Source: Bradyrhizobiaceae bacterium (GTDB taxonomy: Bacteria > Pseudomonadota > Alphaproteobacteria > Rhizobiales > Xanthobacteraceae). From it: a stretch of 51,286 bases of DNA. Below the pieces are notes generated by a model. That model did no database searches, was not told where the DNA came from, and worked only from the letters and a program-made list of their open reading frames with translations. Position 1 is the stretch's first letter. Each line of letters begins with the position of its first letter. The stretch spans positions 1 to 51,286 of the forward strand of contig CANKHJ010000009.1 of NCBI GenBank assembly GCA_947481635.1, written 5' to 3'. This document shows, one piece after another, positions 8,589 through 16,660 of the stretch. The position numbers and the translations under genes are program-made.

Positions 8589-10154
8589 CTATTGTGGCTT
8601 GATCGAGTAGCGGCCCTCGTTGTCCTGCTCCACGATCATGGTCTGGCGCATAATGGCCAGCTCGCGCACGATCTCGCGGCCGTCACGGCTTCCGATCGCC
8701 GTCATCAGGTCTTCGAAGAATTTCGGACCGTCCGCCAACGCTGCAAAGGTCGATTCGAAACGCTTGCCTTTAAAATGCGGCGGCTCCGGCACGCGCGTCT
8801 CGATGCGTCCACCGGTGCCGAAGGTCCAGGTGCAGTCGAAGCCGGCCTTGGCGCCGGTGCGGCTGCCGTGGTCGAGCGACGGGTCGAGCGGCAGCGCGCG
8901 CAGGCCCTCGACCAGCACCAGATCGCGGTCCGCCTGGAAGCGGGTCGCGAGCGCCCAATCCATCTGCGCGTCGGAGAAGATATCGATGTCCGGATCGACC
9001 ACGAAGACATGCTTCACATTGGCGAGCGAGGCGAAGCAGGCGGTGATGGCGTTGCGCGCCTCACCCGGCACGCGCTGGCGCAGCTTGACGCGCACGTTGA
9101 GCATGCCGCCGCTCGCCGCATTGGCATAGACCGCCAACGGCTCGCGCACCGCGATCTCGAGCGCGCGCCAGATCATCACTTCGGTGCGCAGGCTGCAGAG
9201 TTGTGCGGTGTCGGTGTGTTCCATGGTGCGGCCGCCGATGGTGGCTGTCTGGAACAGCGCGTCCTCACGCCGGGTGATGGCGGTGAGGTGGAACACCGGA
9301 TTGCGTTTCACCGCGCCGTAATAGCCGAGGAACTCGCCATAGGGGCCTTCCTGCTCGACATGCCCGCGCTCGTCGAGATAGCCCTCGAGCACCCATTCGG
9401 CGTCGGCCGGAACCTTGATGTCGCTGGTGATGCATTTCACCACCGGCATCGGTGCGTCGCGCAGCGAGGCGCAGAGCCCAAGCTCGTCGACCGGGAGCCG
9501 CATCGTCGCCGCGACCTGATCGATCGGATGCGAGCCGACCACGAACGCGACCGGGAGCCGCTTTCCGGTCGAGGCGGTCGCTTCATAGATCGCGCGCAAG
9601 TCGCTCGGCGAGACCAGGTCAATGCCGGTTTCGGTCTTGCCGCGCAGCATCAGCCGGCGCATGCCGGAATTGGTCATTCCGGTTTTCGGATCGACCACAA
9701 AATCGACCGATGCGGAGATATAAGGCGCGCCGTCGGTGCCATGCTGAAAATGGACGGGGAGCGCGGTCACGTCGATCTGGTCGCCGGTCAGCACGACCTG
9801 TTGGGCCGGCGCCTCGGCGCGTGTCACATCGATGAATTCCGGCCGGTTGCGCAGCCGGCGCTGGACTTCTTGAAGCAGTTCGCCGGGTTCGACGCCGAAC
9901 GCATGCGCAAGGCGCGAGCGGCTGGCGGCGACATTGCCGACCAGTTCCTGCCCTTCGGGGCCGACCGAGCGGAACAGAACCGCCTTGGGATTGCCTTCGA
10001 GAATGGATGCGACATCCGCGAGATCGACTGGCTCATTGCGGATCTCAAGTTCGCCATGCTGGGCCAGGCTGTCGATAAAACTGCGCAACCGGAAGCGGTC
10101 GAAATCGACTCCGGTTGACGGCCTTACGGCTTTGGTCTTTTCAATAACGTTCAT
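8589..10154 (-). CDS. UbiD family (prenylated-FMN-dependent) decarboxylase
   Basis: A 521-residue member of the UbiD family, reversible decarboxylases of aromatic, heteroaromatic or alpha,beta-unsaturated acids that use prenylated FMN. The central region carries the conserved EGPYGEFLGYYG (269-280) that holds the catalytic acids, preceded by PADAEWVLEG. Length agrees with the family. The ATG at 10154 follows AAGGAG within a small hairpin and is preferred over an ATG 51 bases upstream. It is the first gene of the leftward operon that continues with two binding proteins and the ABC pair, which links import of an acid with its decarboxylation. No UbiX flavin prenyltransferase is encoded in the window, so the cofactor must be supplied by a remote gene. 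Confidence 0.92.
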   Translation of the reverse strand: MNVIEKTKAVRPSTGVDFDRFRLRSFIDSLAQHGELEIRNEPVDLADVASILEGNPKAVLFRSVGPEGQELVGNVAASRSRLAHAFGVEPGELLQEVQRRLRNRPEFIDVTRAEAPAQQVVLTGDQIDVTALPVHFQHGTDGAPYISASVDFVVDPKTGMTNSGMRRLMLRGKTETGIDLVSPSDLRAIYEATASTGKRLPVAFVVGSHPIDQVAATMRLPVDELGLCASLRDAPMPVVKCITSDIKVPADAEWVLEGYLDERGHVEQEGPYGEFLGYYGAVKRNPVFHLTAITRREDALFQTATIGGRTMEHTDTAQLCSLRTEVMIWRALEIAVREPLAVYANAASGGMLNVRVKLRQRVPGEARNAITACFASLANVKHVFVVDPDIDIFSDAQMDWALATRFQADRDLVLVEGLRALPLDPSLDHGSRTGAKAGFDCTWTFGTGGRIETRVPEPPHFKGKRFESTFAALADGPKFFEDLMTAIGSRDGREIVRELAIMRQTMIVEQDNEGRYSIKPQ

Positions 10155-10172
10155 CGGGCGCTCCTTCGCCCG
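10155..10172 (-). promoter_or_regulatory. hairpin presenting the ubiD ribosome binding site in its loop
   Basis: Read on the minus strand, CGGGCG-AAGGAG-CGCCCG directly precedes the ATG of the UbiD gene. The six-base arms are perfect complements and the loop is exactly the Shine-Dalgarno sequence AAGGAG. The structure touches the start codon. It may present the site to the ribosome or make initiation sensitive to RNA folding. It lies in the roughly 116-base divergent region shared with the molybdenum hydroxylase gene, which must also hold both promoters; I cannot place those with confidence. Confidence 0.6.
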
Positions 10173-10270
10173 ACCTATAGAGTAAAAGATGTTATCCGTC
10201 ATCACGGGATGCCCGCGACTTCTTGCTCCGGTTGCAATTCCGAGGACCCGAAAAGGCGCAGTTTGATCTG

Positions 10271-12643
10271 ATGGATGCGAAAAACGAGAAGGCCGCCCGG
10301 GAAAGCGGTCCTTTCATCGGCCGCCCGATGCCACGCTTCGAGGACCTGCGCTTTGTGCGTGGGGCCGGCCGCTATACCGACGACACGTCGCTGCCGGGGC
10401 AGGTGTTTGCTGCTTTTGTACGCACGCCTCATGCGCATGCAATGATCCAGGGCGTCGATACCGCGGCTGCGAAAGCGGCGCCGGGCGTGCTGGCGGTGCT
10501 GACCGGCGCGGATTACGTGGCCGCGGGCTACAAGGGCATCACGCAGGTGCCGGTTCCGACCGATGTTATAGACCATACCAAACCGGCCTTTATCGACAAC
10601 GCGCGCAAAGTCCTCGACGAGCCGCATTGGCCTCTCTGCTACGACCGCGTTCGCTTCATCGGCGAGCCGGTTGCGGTGGTGGTCGCGCAGACCATGCTTC
10701 AGGCGCGCGACGCGGCCGAACTGGTCGCGGTGGATTATGAGGTCCTTCCGGCGGTGGTCGACGTTCTCGACGCGATCGCGCCGGGCGCACCGACGCTGTG
10801 GGACAAGGCGCCCGACAACATCGCGATGGAATCCGAATTCGGCGATCGCGCCGCCGTCGATGCGTTGATGGCGGACGCGCACCTCGTCATCGAGCATGAA
10901 TTCCGCAACCAGCGCGTCGCAAACATGCAGATGGAGCTTCGCTCCTCGATCGGCAGCTACGACGCGGCATCCGGCAAATACGAATTGCTCTCAGGCAGCC
11001 AGAGCGCGCATCGCCTGCGTTTCTACATCATGAGTGCGCTCGGCATGACCTCCGAGCAATTGCGCGTCGTGACGCCGGATGTCGGCGGCGGCTTCGGGCC
11101 GCGCACCAATCTGCAACCCGAACAGGCCATTTTGCTTTGGGCGGCGAAGGTGGTCGGCAAGCCGGTGAAGTGGACCGCGGACCGTTCGGAATGCTTCCTC
11201 ACCGACTATACCGGCCGCGATCTCGTGACCCGCGCGAAGCTCGCCTTCGACCGGCGCGGCCGCATCAAGGCTTTCTCGGCCGAACTGATCGGCAATGTCG
11301 GTGGCCAAACCGTTTCGTTCGTCTCGCTCAACAACGGCTGGCGCATTTCGCCGGGCGTCTATGTGGTGCCGAAAGCGTGGCTGCGGGTCGTCGCGGTGAT
11401 GACCAACACCGTGCCGACCGCACCCTATCGCGGCGCCGGTCGTCCCGAGGCGATGTTCGTGATCGAGCGGCTGATGGACATGGCCGCGAAGCGGCTCAAG
11501 CTCGACCGCGTCGAGATCAGGCGGCGCAACATGGTGCCGCATGACATCCTGCCGTATCACACCGCCACCGGGCTGAACTACGACAGCGGTGCCTTCGCCG
11601 CCAATCTCGACCACGCGCTGGCGCTCTCCGACTGGAACGGCTTTGCGGCGCGCCGCAAGGACGTGAAGAAGCGCGGCAAGCTCGCCGGCATCGGGGTCGC
11701 GAATTACATCGAAGCGCCGGTCGGCGCGCCGCATGAGCGCGCCGACGTCACCGTGATGGCGGATGGCAGTGTCGAGCTCAAGGTCGGCACCCAGGCGTCA
11801 GGCCAGGGACATGAGACGAGCTTCGCGCAAGTGGTCGCCGACCAGCTTGGGGTGCATCCCGCCGACGTGCGTTTCGTACAGGGCGACACCAGCAAGGTCG
11901 TGTCCGGCGGCGGTACTCATTCGGATCGTTCGATGCGCTATGCCGGCCGGATGATCGTCGAGGCGTCCGCGGACATCGTGGCGCGCGCGAAGAAGGTCGC
12001 GGCGGCTTTGCTCAATGTCCATGAGGACCAAGTCGTCTTCGAGGATGCGCTGTTTTCCGCCAAGAACAGCAACCGCCGGCTCACCATCGCCGATATCGCG
12101 CGCGCGATCGACGAGGACCCCTTGCCCGACGAATTGCGCAAGCCGCTGACCGCGACGGCGCATCACACCGGTCGCATTCCGGCGCATCCGACCGGCGTCG
12201 CGGTGTGCGAACTGGAGCTCGATCCGGACACCGGCGTGATCGCGATCACGCGCTACACCTCACTGGACGACGTCGGGCAGCCGATCAATCCGCTGATCCT
12301 GCATGGCCAGACCCACGGTGGCATCGCACAGGGCATCGGCCAGGCGCTGATCGAGAACCTGGTCTATTCATCCGATGACGGACAGCTCCTGACTGGGAGC
12401 CTGATGGATTACGGCGTGCCGCGCGCGCATATGCTGCCGAATTTCACGGTCGAGATGACCGAAGATCCCACACACGGCAATCCGCTGCGCGTCAAAGGCG
12501 GCGGCGAAGGCGGGCTGACGCCCTGCCTTGCGGCCGTGATCAACGCGGTGGTGGACGCACTCGCGCCCTATGGCATCGAGCACATGGAGATGCCGGCGAC
12601 GCCGTATCGGGTCTGGGCTAAGATCAAGGACGCGACGGGTTAA
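10271..12643 (+). CDS. xanthine dehydrogenase family molybdopterin-binding large subunit
   Basis: A 790-residue molybdenum hydroxylase large subunit of the CoxL/aldehyde oxidase type. The N-terminal domain begins RPMPRFEDLRFVRGAGRYTDD. The cofactor-binding region has GGGFGPR, the active-site loop reads PYRGAGRPE (385-393), and the catalytic glutamate is Glu746 in VKGGGEGGLTP. The loop is not the AYRCSFR of true CO dehydrogenase, so this is a form-II/hydroxylase type that puts water-derived oxygen onto aldehydes or N-heteroaromatic rings. The ATG at 10271 is chosen because the protein then begins a few residues before the conserved GRPMPR; an alternative at 10223 has no better signal. The usual FAD and 2Fe-2S subunits are not encoded next to it, which is odd. 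It is divergent from the UbiD operon. Confidence 0.9.
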   Translation: MDAKNEKAARESGPFIGRPMPRFEDLRFVRGAGRYTDDTSLPGQVFAAFVRTPHAHAMIQGVDTAAAKAAPGVLAVLTGADYVAAGYKGITQVPVPTDVIDHTKPAFIDNARKVLDEPHWPLCYDRVRFIGEPVAVVVAQTMLQARDAAELVAVDYEVLPAVVDVLDAIAPGAPTLWDKAPDNIAMESEFGDRAAVDALMADAHLVIEHEFRNQRVANMQMELRSSIGSYDAASGKYELLSGSQSAHRLRFYIMSALGMTSEQLRVVTPDVGGGFGPRTNLQPEQAILLWAAKVVGKPVKWTADRSECFLTDYTGRDLVTRAKLAFDRRGRIKAFSAELIGNVGGQTVSFVSLNNGWRISPGVYVVPKAWLRVVAVMTNTVPTAPYRGAGRPEAMFVIERLMDMAAKRLKLDRVEIRRRNMVPHDILPYHTATGLNYDSGAFAANLDHALALSDWNGFAARRKDVKKRGKLAGIGVANYIEAPVGAPHERADVTVMADGSVELKVGTQASGQGHETSFAQVVADQLGVHPADVRFVQGDTSKVVSGGGTHSDRSMRYAGRMIVEASADIVARAKKVAAALLNVHEDQVVFEDALFSAKNSNRRLTIADIARAIDEDPLPDELRKPLTATAHHTGRIPAHPTGVAVCELELDPDTGVIAITRYTSLDDVGQPINPLILHGQTHGGIAQGIGQALIENLVYSSDDGQLLTGSLMDYGVPRAHMLPNFTVEMTEDPTHGNPLRVKGGGEGGLTPCLAAVINAVVDALAPYGIEHMEMPATPYRVWAKIKDATG

Positions 12644-12650
12644 CCTCGGC

Positions 12651-12771
12651 CGTCATTCCGGGGCGCTCCGAAGGAGCGAGCCCGGAATCCATACGCCGCA
12701 GCAGTCGTTATTGAGTCGAAAGTGTCGTTATGGATTCCGGGCTCGGCCCTGCGGGCCGCCCCGGAATGACG
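12651..12771. repeat. large intergenic palindrome, REP-like copy 3
   Basis: Long inverted repeat between two same-direction genes. CGTCATTCCGGGGCGCTCC on the left pairs with GGCCGCCCCGGAATGACG on the right, and GCCCGGAATCCATA pairs with TATGGATTCCGGGC. Small hairpins lie within each arm. The sequence differs from copies 1 and 4, but the GTCAT...ATGAC ends and two-tier stem plan are the same. As it separates the molybdenum hydroxylase gene from the dioxygenase gene, it may attenuate or process a joint transcript. Confidence 0.78.
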
Positions 12772-12793
12772 GGTGAGACCAAGGGATATCGCG

Positions 12794-13792
12794 ATGCTTC
12801 AGTCTCTCGGCTACGTCGGCCTGCGCGCCAAAAATCTCGATGACTGGGCCGCCGCCGGCGTCAATCTCTGCGGCCTGCAACTCGCCGAGCGCAGCGGCGC
12901 GATGCTCCGCTTCCGCATGGATGACCGCAAACAACGCATATTCGTCGAGGCCGATGGCGGGCAGGGCGCGTCCTTCCTCGGCTTCGATGTTGCAGACTCA
13001 CACGCACTCGACGCGCTCGCGGCGCGGCTGGAAGCCGCCGGCGTTGCGGTAGCGCGCATGCCGCGTTCGCTCGCGGAAGAGCGCTGGGTCGCGGACGGTA
13101 TCGTGTTCGCCGATCCCGCCGGCAATCGGATCGAGGCGGTGCATGGCGCGGAAAGCGCGAGCGATCCGTTCAAGCCCGGCCGCGCGATGTCGGGCTTCCG
13201 CACCGGCGCGCTCGGCATGGGGCACGTGGTGCTCAACGTCACGCGTATCGAACCGATGCTCGCCTTCTACCAGGATCTGCTCGGCTTTCGCCTGAGCGAC
13301 TACTTCCTGAGTCCGGTGAAGGCCTATTTCATGCACCTCAATCCGCGCCACCACAGCATCGCGCTGATCGAGGGCGGTTCGGACAGCGTGCATCACATGA
13401 TGATCGAGACCTTCATGCTCGACGATGTCGGGCAGGGCTATGATCTCGCGCTGCAGGAGGAAGGCCGCATCGCGCAGACCTTCGGCCGGCACATCAACGA
13501 CATGGTGACGTCGTTCTATTCCTACACGCCGTCCGGCTTCATGCTCGAATATGGCTGGGGCGGGCGCGCGATCGATCCCGCAACCTGGACGCCGTCGGAA
13601 GTCACGCATGGACCGAGCCTGTGGGGCCATGAACGTTATTGGCTGCCGCCGGAGGGCCGCGCCGCATCGCGCGCGCTGCGGATGCGCGCCGCCGCCGAAG
13701 GTCTGCGCTCGCCGGTGCAGGTGCTGGAAGGAAACTACACGCTCGCGCCCGGAACCTGTCCGTGGTTCGACGCGATGCGCAAGACGGGTTGA
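12794..13792 (+). CDS. extradiol ring-cleavage dioxygenase, BphC/VOC superfamily
   Basis: A 332-residue two-domain vicinal-oxygen-chelate protein. The N-terminal domain (1-130) is a degenerate repeat. The C-terminal domain keeps the Fe(II) ligands of type I extradiol dioxygenases: His144 in GMGHVVLNV, His200/201 in DSVHHMMIE, and Glu252 in FMLEYGWGG. The second-shell residues in NPRHHSIAL and SYTPSGF are also present. Enzymes of this group (BphC, HsaC, 2,3-dihydroxybiphenyl dioxygenases) open catechols next to the two hydroxyls using O2. The ATG at 12794 has AAGGG upstream and starts at the typical LGYVGL strand. It may share a transcript with the molybdenum hydroxylase gene 150 bases upstream. 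The product would suit the alpha/beta hydrolase at 886; that pairing is inference. Confidence 0.9.
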   Translation: MLQSLGYVGLRAKNLDDWAAAGVNLCGLQLAERSGAMLRFRMDDRKQRIFVEADGGQGASFLGFDVADSHALDALAARLEAAGVAVARMPRSLAEERWVADGIVFADPAGNRIEAVHGAESASDPFKPGRAMSGFRTGALGMGHVVLNVTRIEPMLAFYQDLLGFRLSDYFLSPVKAYFMHLNPRHHSIALIEGGSDSVHHMMIETFMLDDVGQGYDLALQEEGRIAQTFGRHINDMVTSFYSYTPSGFMLEYGWGGRAIDPATWTPSEVTHGPSLWGHERYWLPPEGRAASRALRMRAAAEGLRSPVQVLEGNYTLAPGTCPWFDAMRKTG

Positions 13793-13795
13793 GGT

Positions 13796-14347
13796 TCAGC
13801 GCAGCCGCAGTTTCGGCCGCCGCCGGATGAACGCCGCGGCGCCGATCGCGACTGCGAAAGCGAAGCCGACGCTCAACAGCAGCGGACCGATCCACGAAAA
13901 ATTAGTCGGGCGATGATTTTGCGCCGGTGCGCCGGCCTGACCGGTGGTTGCGCGTTCGGCTTGTACTGGCCGTATGTCGGCAGCGCGATCGAGGTCGTTC
14001 AACTCATTGCTCGCCATCACGAAGGGCGGATCGCTGTTGAGGTCGATCTCGTTCAACTCGTCCGGCGACACGACTCGGACCGGAATCGTGGTGATGCGGA
14101 TGTTGCGGTCGTCGGCGAAGCCGCGGCCAGTGGTTTCCGCCGCAGGGATATCGCCATCCTGCCTGGCCATCGACTCTGCTTCCGCGGGCGAGGGCCGTGG
14201 GACTTTGACGGCTTTCTTCGGCGCCGGCGCCTTGCGGTATTGTCCAAGGTTCAACGGCGCGGAGTTGCTTCCCTGCGCGAAGGCAGCGCTCGCGCCGGTG
14301 AGACCGAGCGTCAGCGCGGTGCAGGCAATGATGCAGTCACGAAGCAT
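13796..14347 (-). CDS. hypothetical exported protein with C-terminal membrane anchor
   Basis: A 183-residue protein I do not recognise. It begins with a Sec signal peptide (about 1-24, ending ASAAFA), continues with a Pro/Ala/Lys-rich low-complexity stretch and an acidic central part containing VVSPDELNEIDLNSDPPFV, and ends with one hydrophobic helix (about 152-173) followed by a basic RRRPKLRLR tail. This fits an N-terminus in the periplasm and a C-terminus anchored in the inner membrane. The ATG at 14347 is chosen for the AGGAGG site 8-9 bases before it and because the signal peptide then starts at residue 1. It is convergent with the dioxygenase gene, ending three bases after it. No function can be proposed. 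Confidence 0.75.
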   Translation of the reverse strand: MLRDCIIACTALTLGLTGASAAFAQGSNSAPLNLGQYRKAPAPKKAVKVPRPSPAEAESMARQDGDIPAAETTGRGFADDRNIRITTIPVRVVSPDELNEIDLNSDPPFVMASNELNDLDRAADIRPVQAERATTGQAGAPAQNHRPTNFSWIGPLLLSVGFAFAVAIGAAAFIRRRPKLRLR

Positions 14348-14500
14348 GCAGCCGTCCCTCCTGTGAGACGGTGCATTGGGCACTGCGCGGGGTGTCCTCA
14401 ACTGGGCGCAATTGGGGAATTGTTGGGGCGATCCCGGCTTCGAACGCGGCGTTATCCCGGGCCGCGTATCTCTCGACTGTTCATGCCCAACTCTCTCAAA

Positions 14501-14622
14501 TGTCATGCCCCGCGAAAGCGGGGCATCCAGTACGCCGTGTCCTATCAGTAGAAAGCCGGAGAGAGCTTTCCTTGATCATTCTGCACGGGGTACTGGATCC
14601 CCCGCTTTCGCGGGGGATGACA
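14501..14622. repeat. large intergenic palindrome, REP-like copy 4
   Basis: Inverted repeat in the 315-base gap between two leftward genes. TGTCATGCCCCGCGAAAGCG begins the left arm; the right arm ends CCCCGCTTTCGCGGGGGATGACA. Inner arms GGGGCATCCAGTAC and GTACTGGATCCCCC are complementary. It is nearly the same sequence as copy 1 at 2864 (shared CCCCGC/GCGGGG hairpin and CCAGTA segment), which shows that the family is dispersed. The rest of the gap holds nothing I can identify. Confidence 0.8.
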
Positions 14623-14662
14623 ATAACGAGGAGCGGTGACTGCTACGGCGCGACGTAGCAGC

Positions 14663-15637
14663 CTAATCGATACTCACGCCGCTGGCCTTGATTGGTGCGG
14701 CCCATTTCACGATTTCCTCTTTGGTGAATTTAGCGAGGTGCTCGGGTGTCGCCTGGTCATCCGCGACGATCGCCGCGCCGAGCCCTTCGAGCCGCGTGCG
14801 CAAGGCCGGCGTCTTCATCGCCTGTTTCATCGCGTCGTTGAGCTTCGCCACCACCGCGGCCGGCGTGCCTTTCGGCGCGTAGAGCGCGTTCCAGGTATAG
14901 GCGAGGAGGTCCGGCGAGCCGCCTTCGGCCGTGGTCGGCAGGTTTGGCAGCACCTTGGAGCGCTCCTTGGTCATGATCGCGATACCCTTCACCGCGCCAC
15001 CATCGATCTGTGGCTTCGCGGTCGAGATGATCTCGCAGAGGAAGTCGATGCGACCGCCGATCAGGTCCTGCATCGCCGGACCGGTGCCGCCATACGGCAC
15101 ATGGGTGATGTTGGTTCCGAGCATGGAATTGATCAGCACGCAGCCGAGATGCGTCGCCGAGCCCGCGCCGGCCGAGCCGTACTGCATCTTGCCGGCATTG
15201 GCCTTGGAATAGGCGACGAATTCCTTCAGGTCCTTCACCGGCAGATCGGGCTTGGTGATCAGTGCGATCGGCACTTCGGCAATCAGTCCGATCGGCGCGA
15301 AGTCGGTGGTCGCGTCATAGGCCGGCTTCTTGTAGAGAGTCTGGCCCTGTGCGTGGGTGCCGACCGTGCCGAGCACGATGGTGTAACCGTCCGCATCCGC
15401 CTTCGCGACGCGCCCCGAGCCGAGCATGCCGCCGGCGCCGGCGACGTTCTCGACGGTGACCGCCTGGCCGAGGATTTCACCCATGCGCTGCGCCATCACG
15501 CGGCCGAGCACGTCGGTCGGTCCACCGGCGGCGAACGGGATGACCATGGTGATAGGCCGGGTTGGGAATGTCTGCGCCGAGGCCGATGCGGTCAGGGTCA
15601 TGGTCGCGGCAAAGGCGCCGATTATCAGCTTGAGCAT
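14663..15637 (-). CDS. Bug/TctC family tripartite tricarboxylate transporter substrate-binding protein
   Basis: A 324-residue periplasmic binding protein of the Bug family. It has a 21-residue signal peptide (ending SASA), then the hallmark FPTRPITMVIPFAAGGPTDVLGR near the mature N-terminus and VENVAGAGGMLGSG after it. Members usually bind carboxylates for TctAB-type permeases, but many are orphans and may act as sensors. No tctA or tctB gene lies in the window, so this one is an orphan. The ATG at 15637 has GGAG seven bases upstream; longer readings upstream are rejected because the signal peptide starts here. It is divergent from the aspartate dehydrogenase-like gene, with about 95 bases between. 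Confidence 0.92.
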   Translation of the reverse strand: MLKLIIGAFAATMTLTASASAQTFPTRPITMVIPFAAGGPTDVLGRVMAQRMGEILGQAVTVENVAGAGGMLGSGRVAKADADGYTIVLGTVGTHAQGQTLYKKPAYDATTDFAPIGLIAEVPIALITKPDLPVKDLKEFVAYSKANAGKMQYGSAGAGSATHLGCVLINSMLGTNITHVPYGGTGPAMQDLIGGRIDFLCEIISTAKPQIDGGAVKGIAIMTKERSKVLPNLPTTAEGGSPDLLAYTWNALYAPKGTPAAVVAKLNDAMKQAMKTPALRTRLEGLGAAIVADDQATPEHLAKFTKEEIVKWAAPIKASGVSID

Positions 15638-15732
15638 TTCCGTCTCCAGTTTGTGACAGTTTTTTTGAAAAATGATGTCTGAGCCGGTCGCGGTCAAGTT
15701 GCAATCATGGGCGGCATCCCGAATATGCCGCG

Positions 15733-16560
15733 ATGAGCAGCGGGAACAAATCATTGGGCGGGATTCGCGTCGGAATCGCCGGGCTCGGCACCGTGGGGCG
15801 TGCGTTGGCGCGGCCCCTTGCCGCAGGTCTTGCCGGGTTGTCGCTGACCTGCGTCGCCGCCCGCGACGAGGCCAAGGCGCGCGCCTGGCTTGCGTCCGCC
15901 GGCATCGACTGCCCGGTGGTGCCGCTCGGCGCAATCCCCGACCATGCCGATCTCGTCGTCGAGTGCGCGCCGGCCGCTCTGCTGGCGCAGATCGCCGAAC
16001 CGATGCTCGCGCGCGGCAAGTCGGTGATGGTATTGAGCTGCGGCGCGCTGTTGCGGCACGGCGAGCTGATCGACCTGGCCGAGAAATCCGGTGGCCGCAT
16101 CATCGTGCCGACCGGTGGCCTGCTCGGCCTCGACGCGGTCGCCGCCGCGCGGGAAGGGACGATCCATTCGGTGCGCATGATCACGCGCAAGCCACCGAAC
16201 GGCCTCGCCGGCGCGCCTTACCTGATCGAGAACGGCATCTCGGTCGACGGCCTGGTTGCGCCGAAGCGTGTGTTCGACGGCACCGCGCGCGGCGCCGCCG
16301 CCGGCTTTCCCGCCAACGTCAACGTGGCGGCCGCATTGGCGCTTGCCGGCATCGGCCCGGACCGCACCCTGATCGAGATCTGGGCCGATCCGACCGTGAC
16401 ACGAAACTGCCATACGATCGAAGTGGATGCCGACTCCGCCCGTTTCACGCTCTCGATTGAAAACATACCGTCGGAAAATCCCAAGACCGGGCGGATCGTG
16501 GCGCTGTCGGTGCTCGCGACCTTGCGCAAGCTCGGCGCTCCGTTGCAGGTGGGTACGTAA
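15733..16560 (+). CDS. nadX: aspartate dehydrogenase-like oxidoreductase (NadX/DUF108 type)
   Basis: A 275-residue NAD(P)-binding protein. Residues 10-25 give the GIAGLGTVGRALA Rossmann motif, and the DUF108 region carries PANVNVAAALALAG and ENIPSENPKTGRI, the motifs of L-aspartate dehydrogenase. That enzyme oxidises aspartate to iminoaspartate with release of ammonia, feeding NAD synthesis in some species. Here it stands alone at the edge of a catabolic island and not beside nadA/nadC. A role as an amino- or imino-acid dehydrogenase for a nitrogen-containing breakdown product is therefore worth considering. The start at 15733 lacks a strong ribosome site but fits the family. The gene symbol reflects family membership, not proven function. 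Confidence 0.8.
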   Translation: MSSGNKSLGGIRVGIAGLGTVGRALARPLAAGLAGLSLTCVAARDEAKARAWLASAGIDCPVVPLGAIPDHADLVVECAPAALLAQIAEPMLARGKSVMVLSCGALLRHGELIDLAEKSGGRIIVPTGGLLGLDAVAAAREGTIHSVRMITRKPPNGLAGAPYLIENGISVDGLVAPKRVFDGTARGAAAGFPANVNVAAALALAGIGPDRTLIEIWADPTVTRNCHTIEVDADSARFTLSIENIPSENPKTGRIVALSVLATLRKLGAPLQVGT

Positions 16561-16660
16561 GGCCGCTGCGTTATTGTATCCAGCAGGTCGGCACCCTTCG
16601 CGTACACATGTTAGTGGGGATAATAATCTCATATAGAGACATAATTCCCTTCATGTGCTA

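Noticed and set aside
10271-12643. Aerobic carbon monoxide dehydrogenase (CoxL)
   Set aside because: The active-site loop reads PYRGAGRPE, not the AYRCSFR needed for the Cu-Mo centre, and coxM/coxS are absent.
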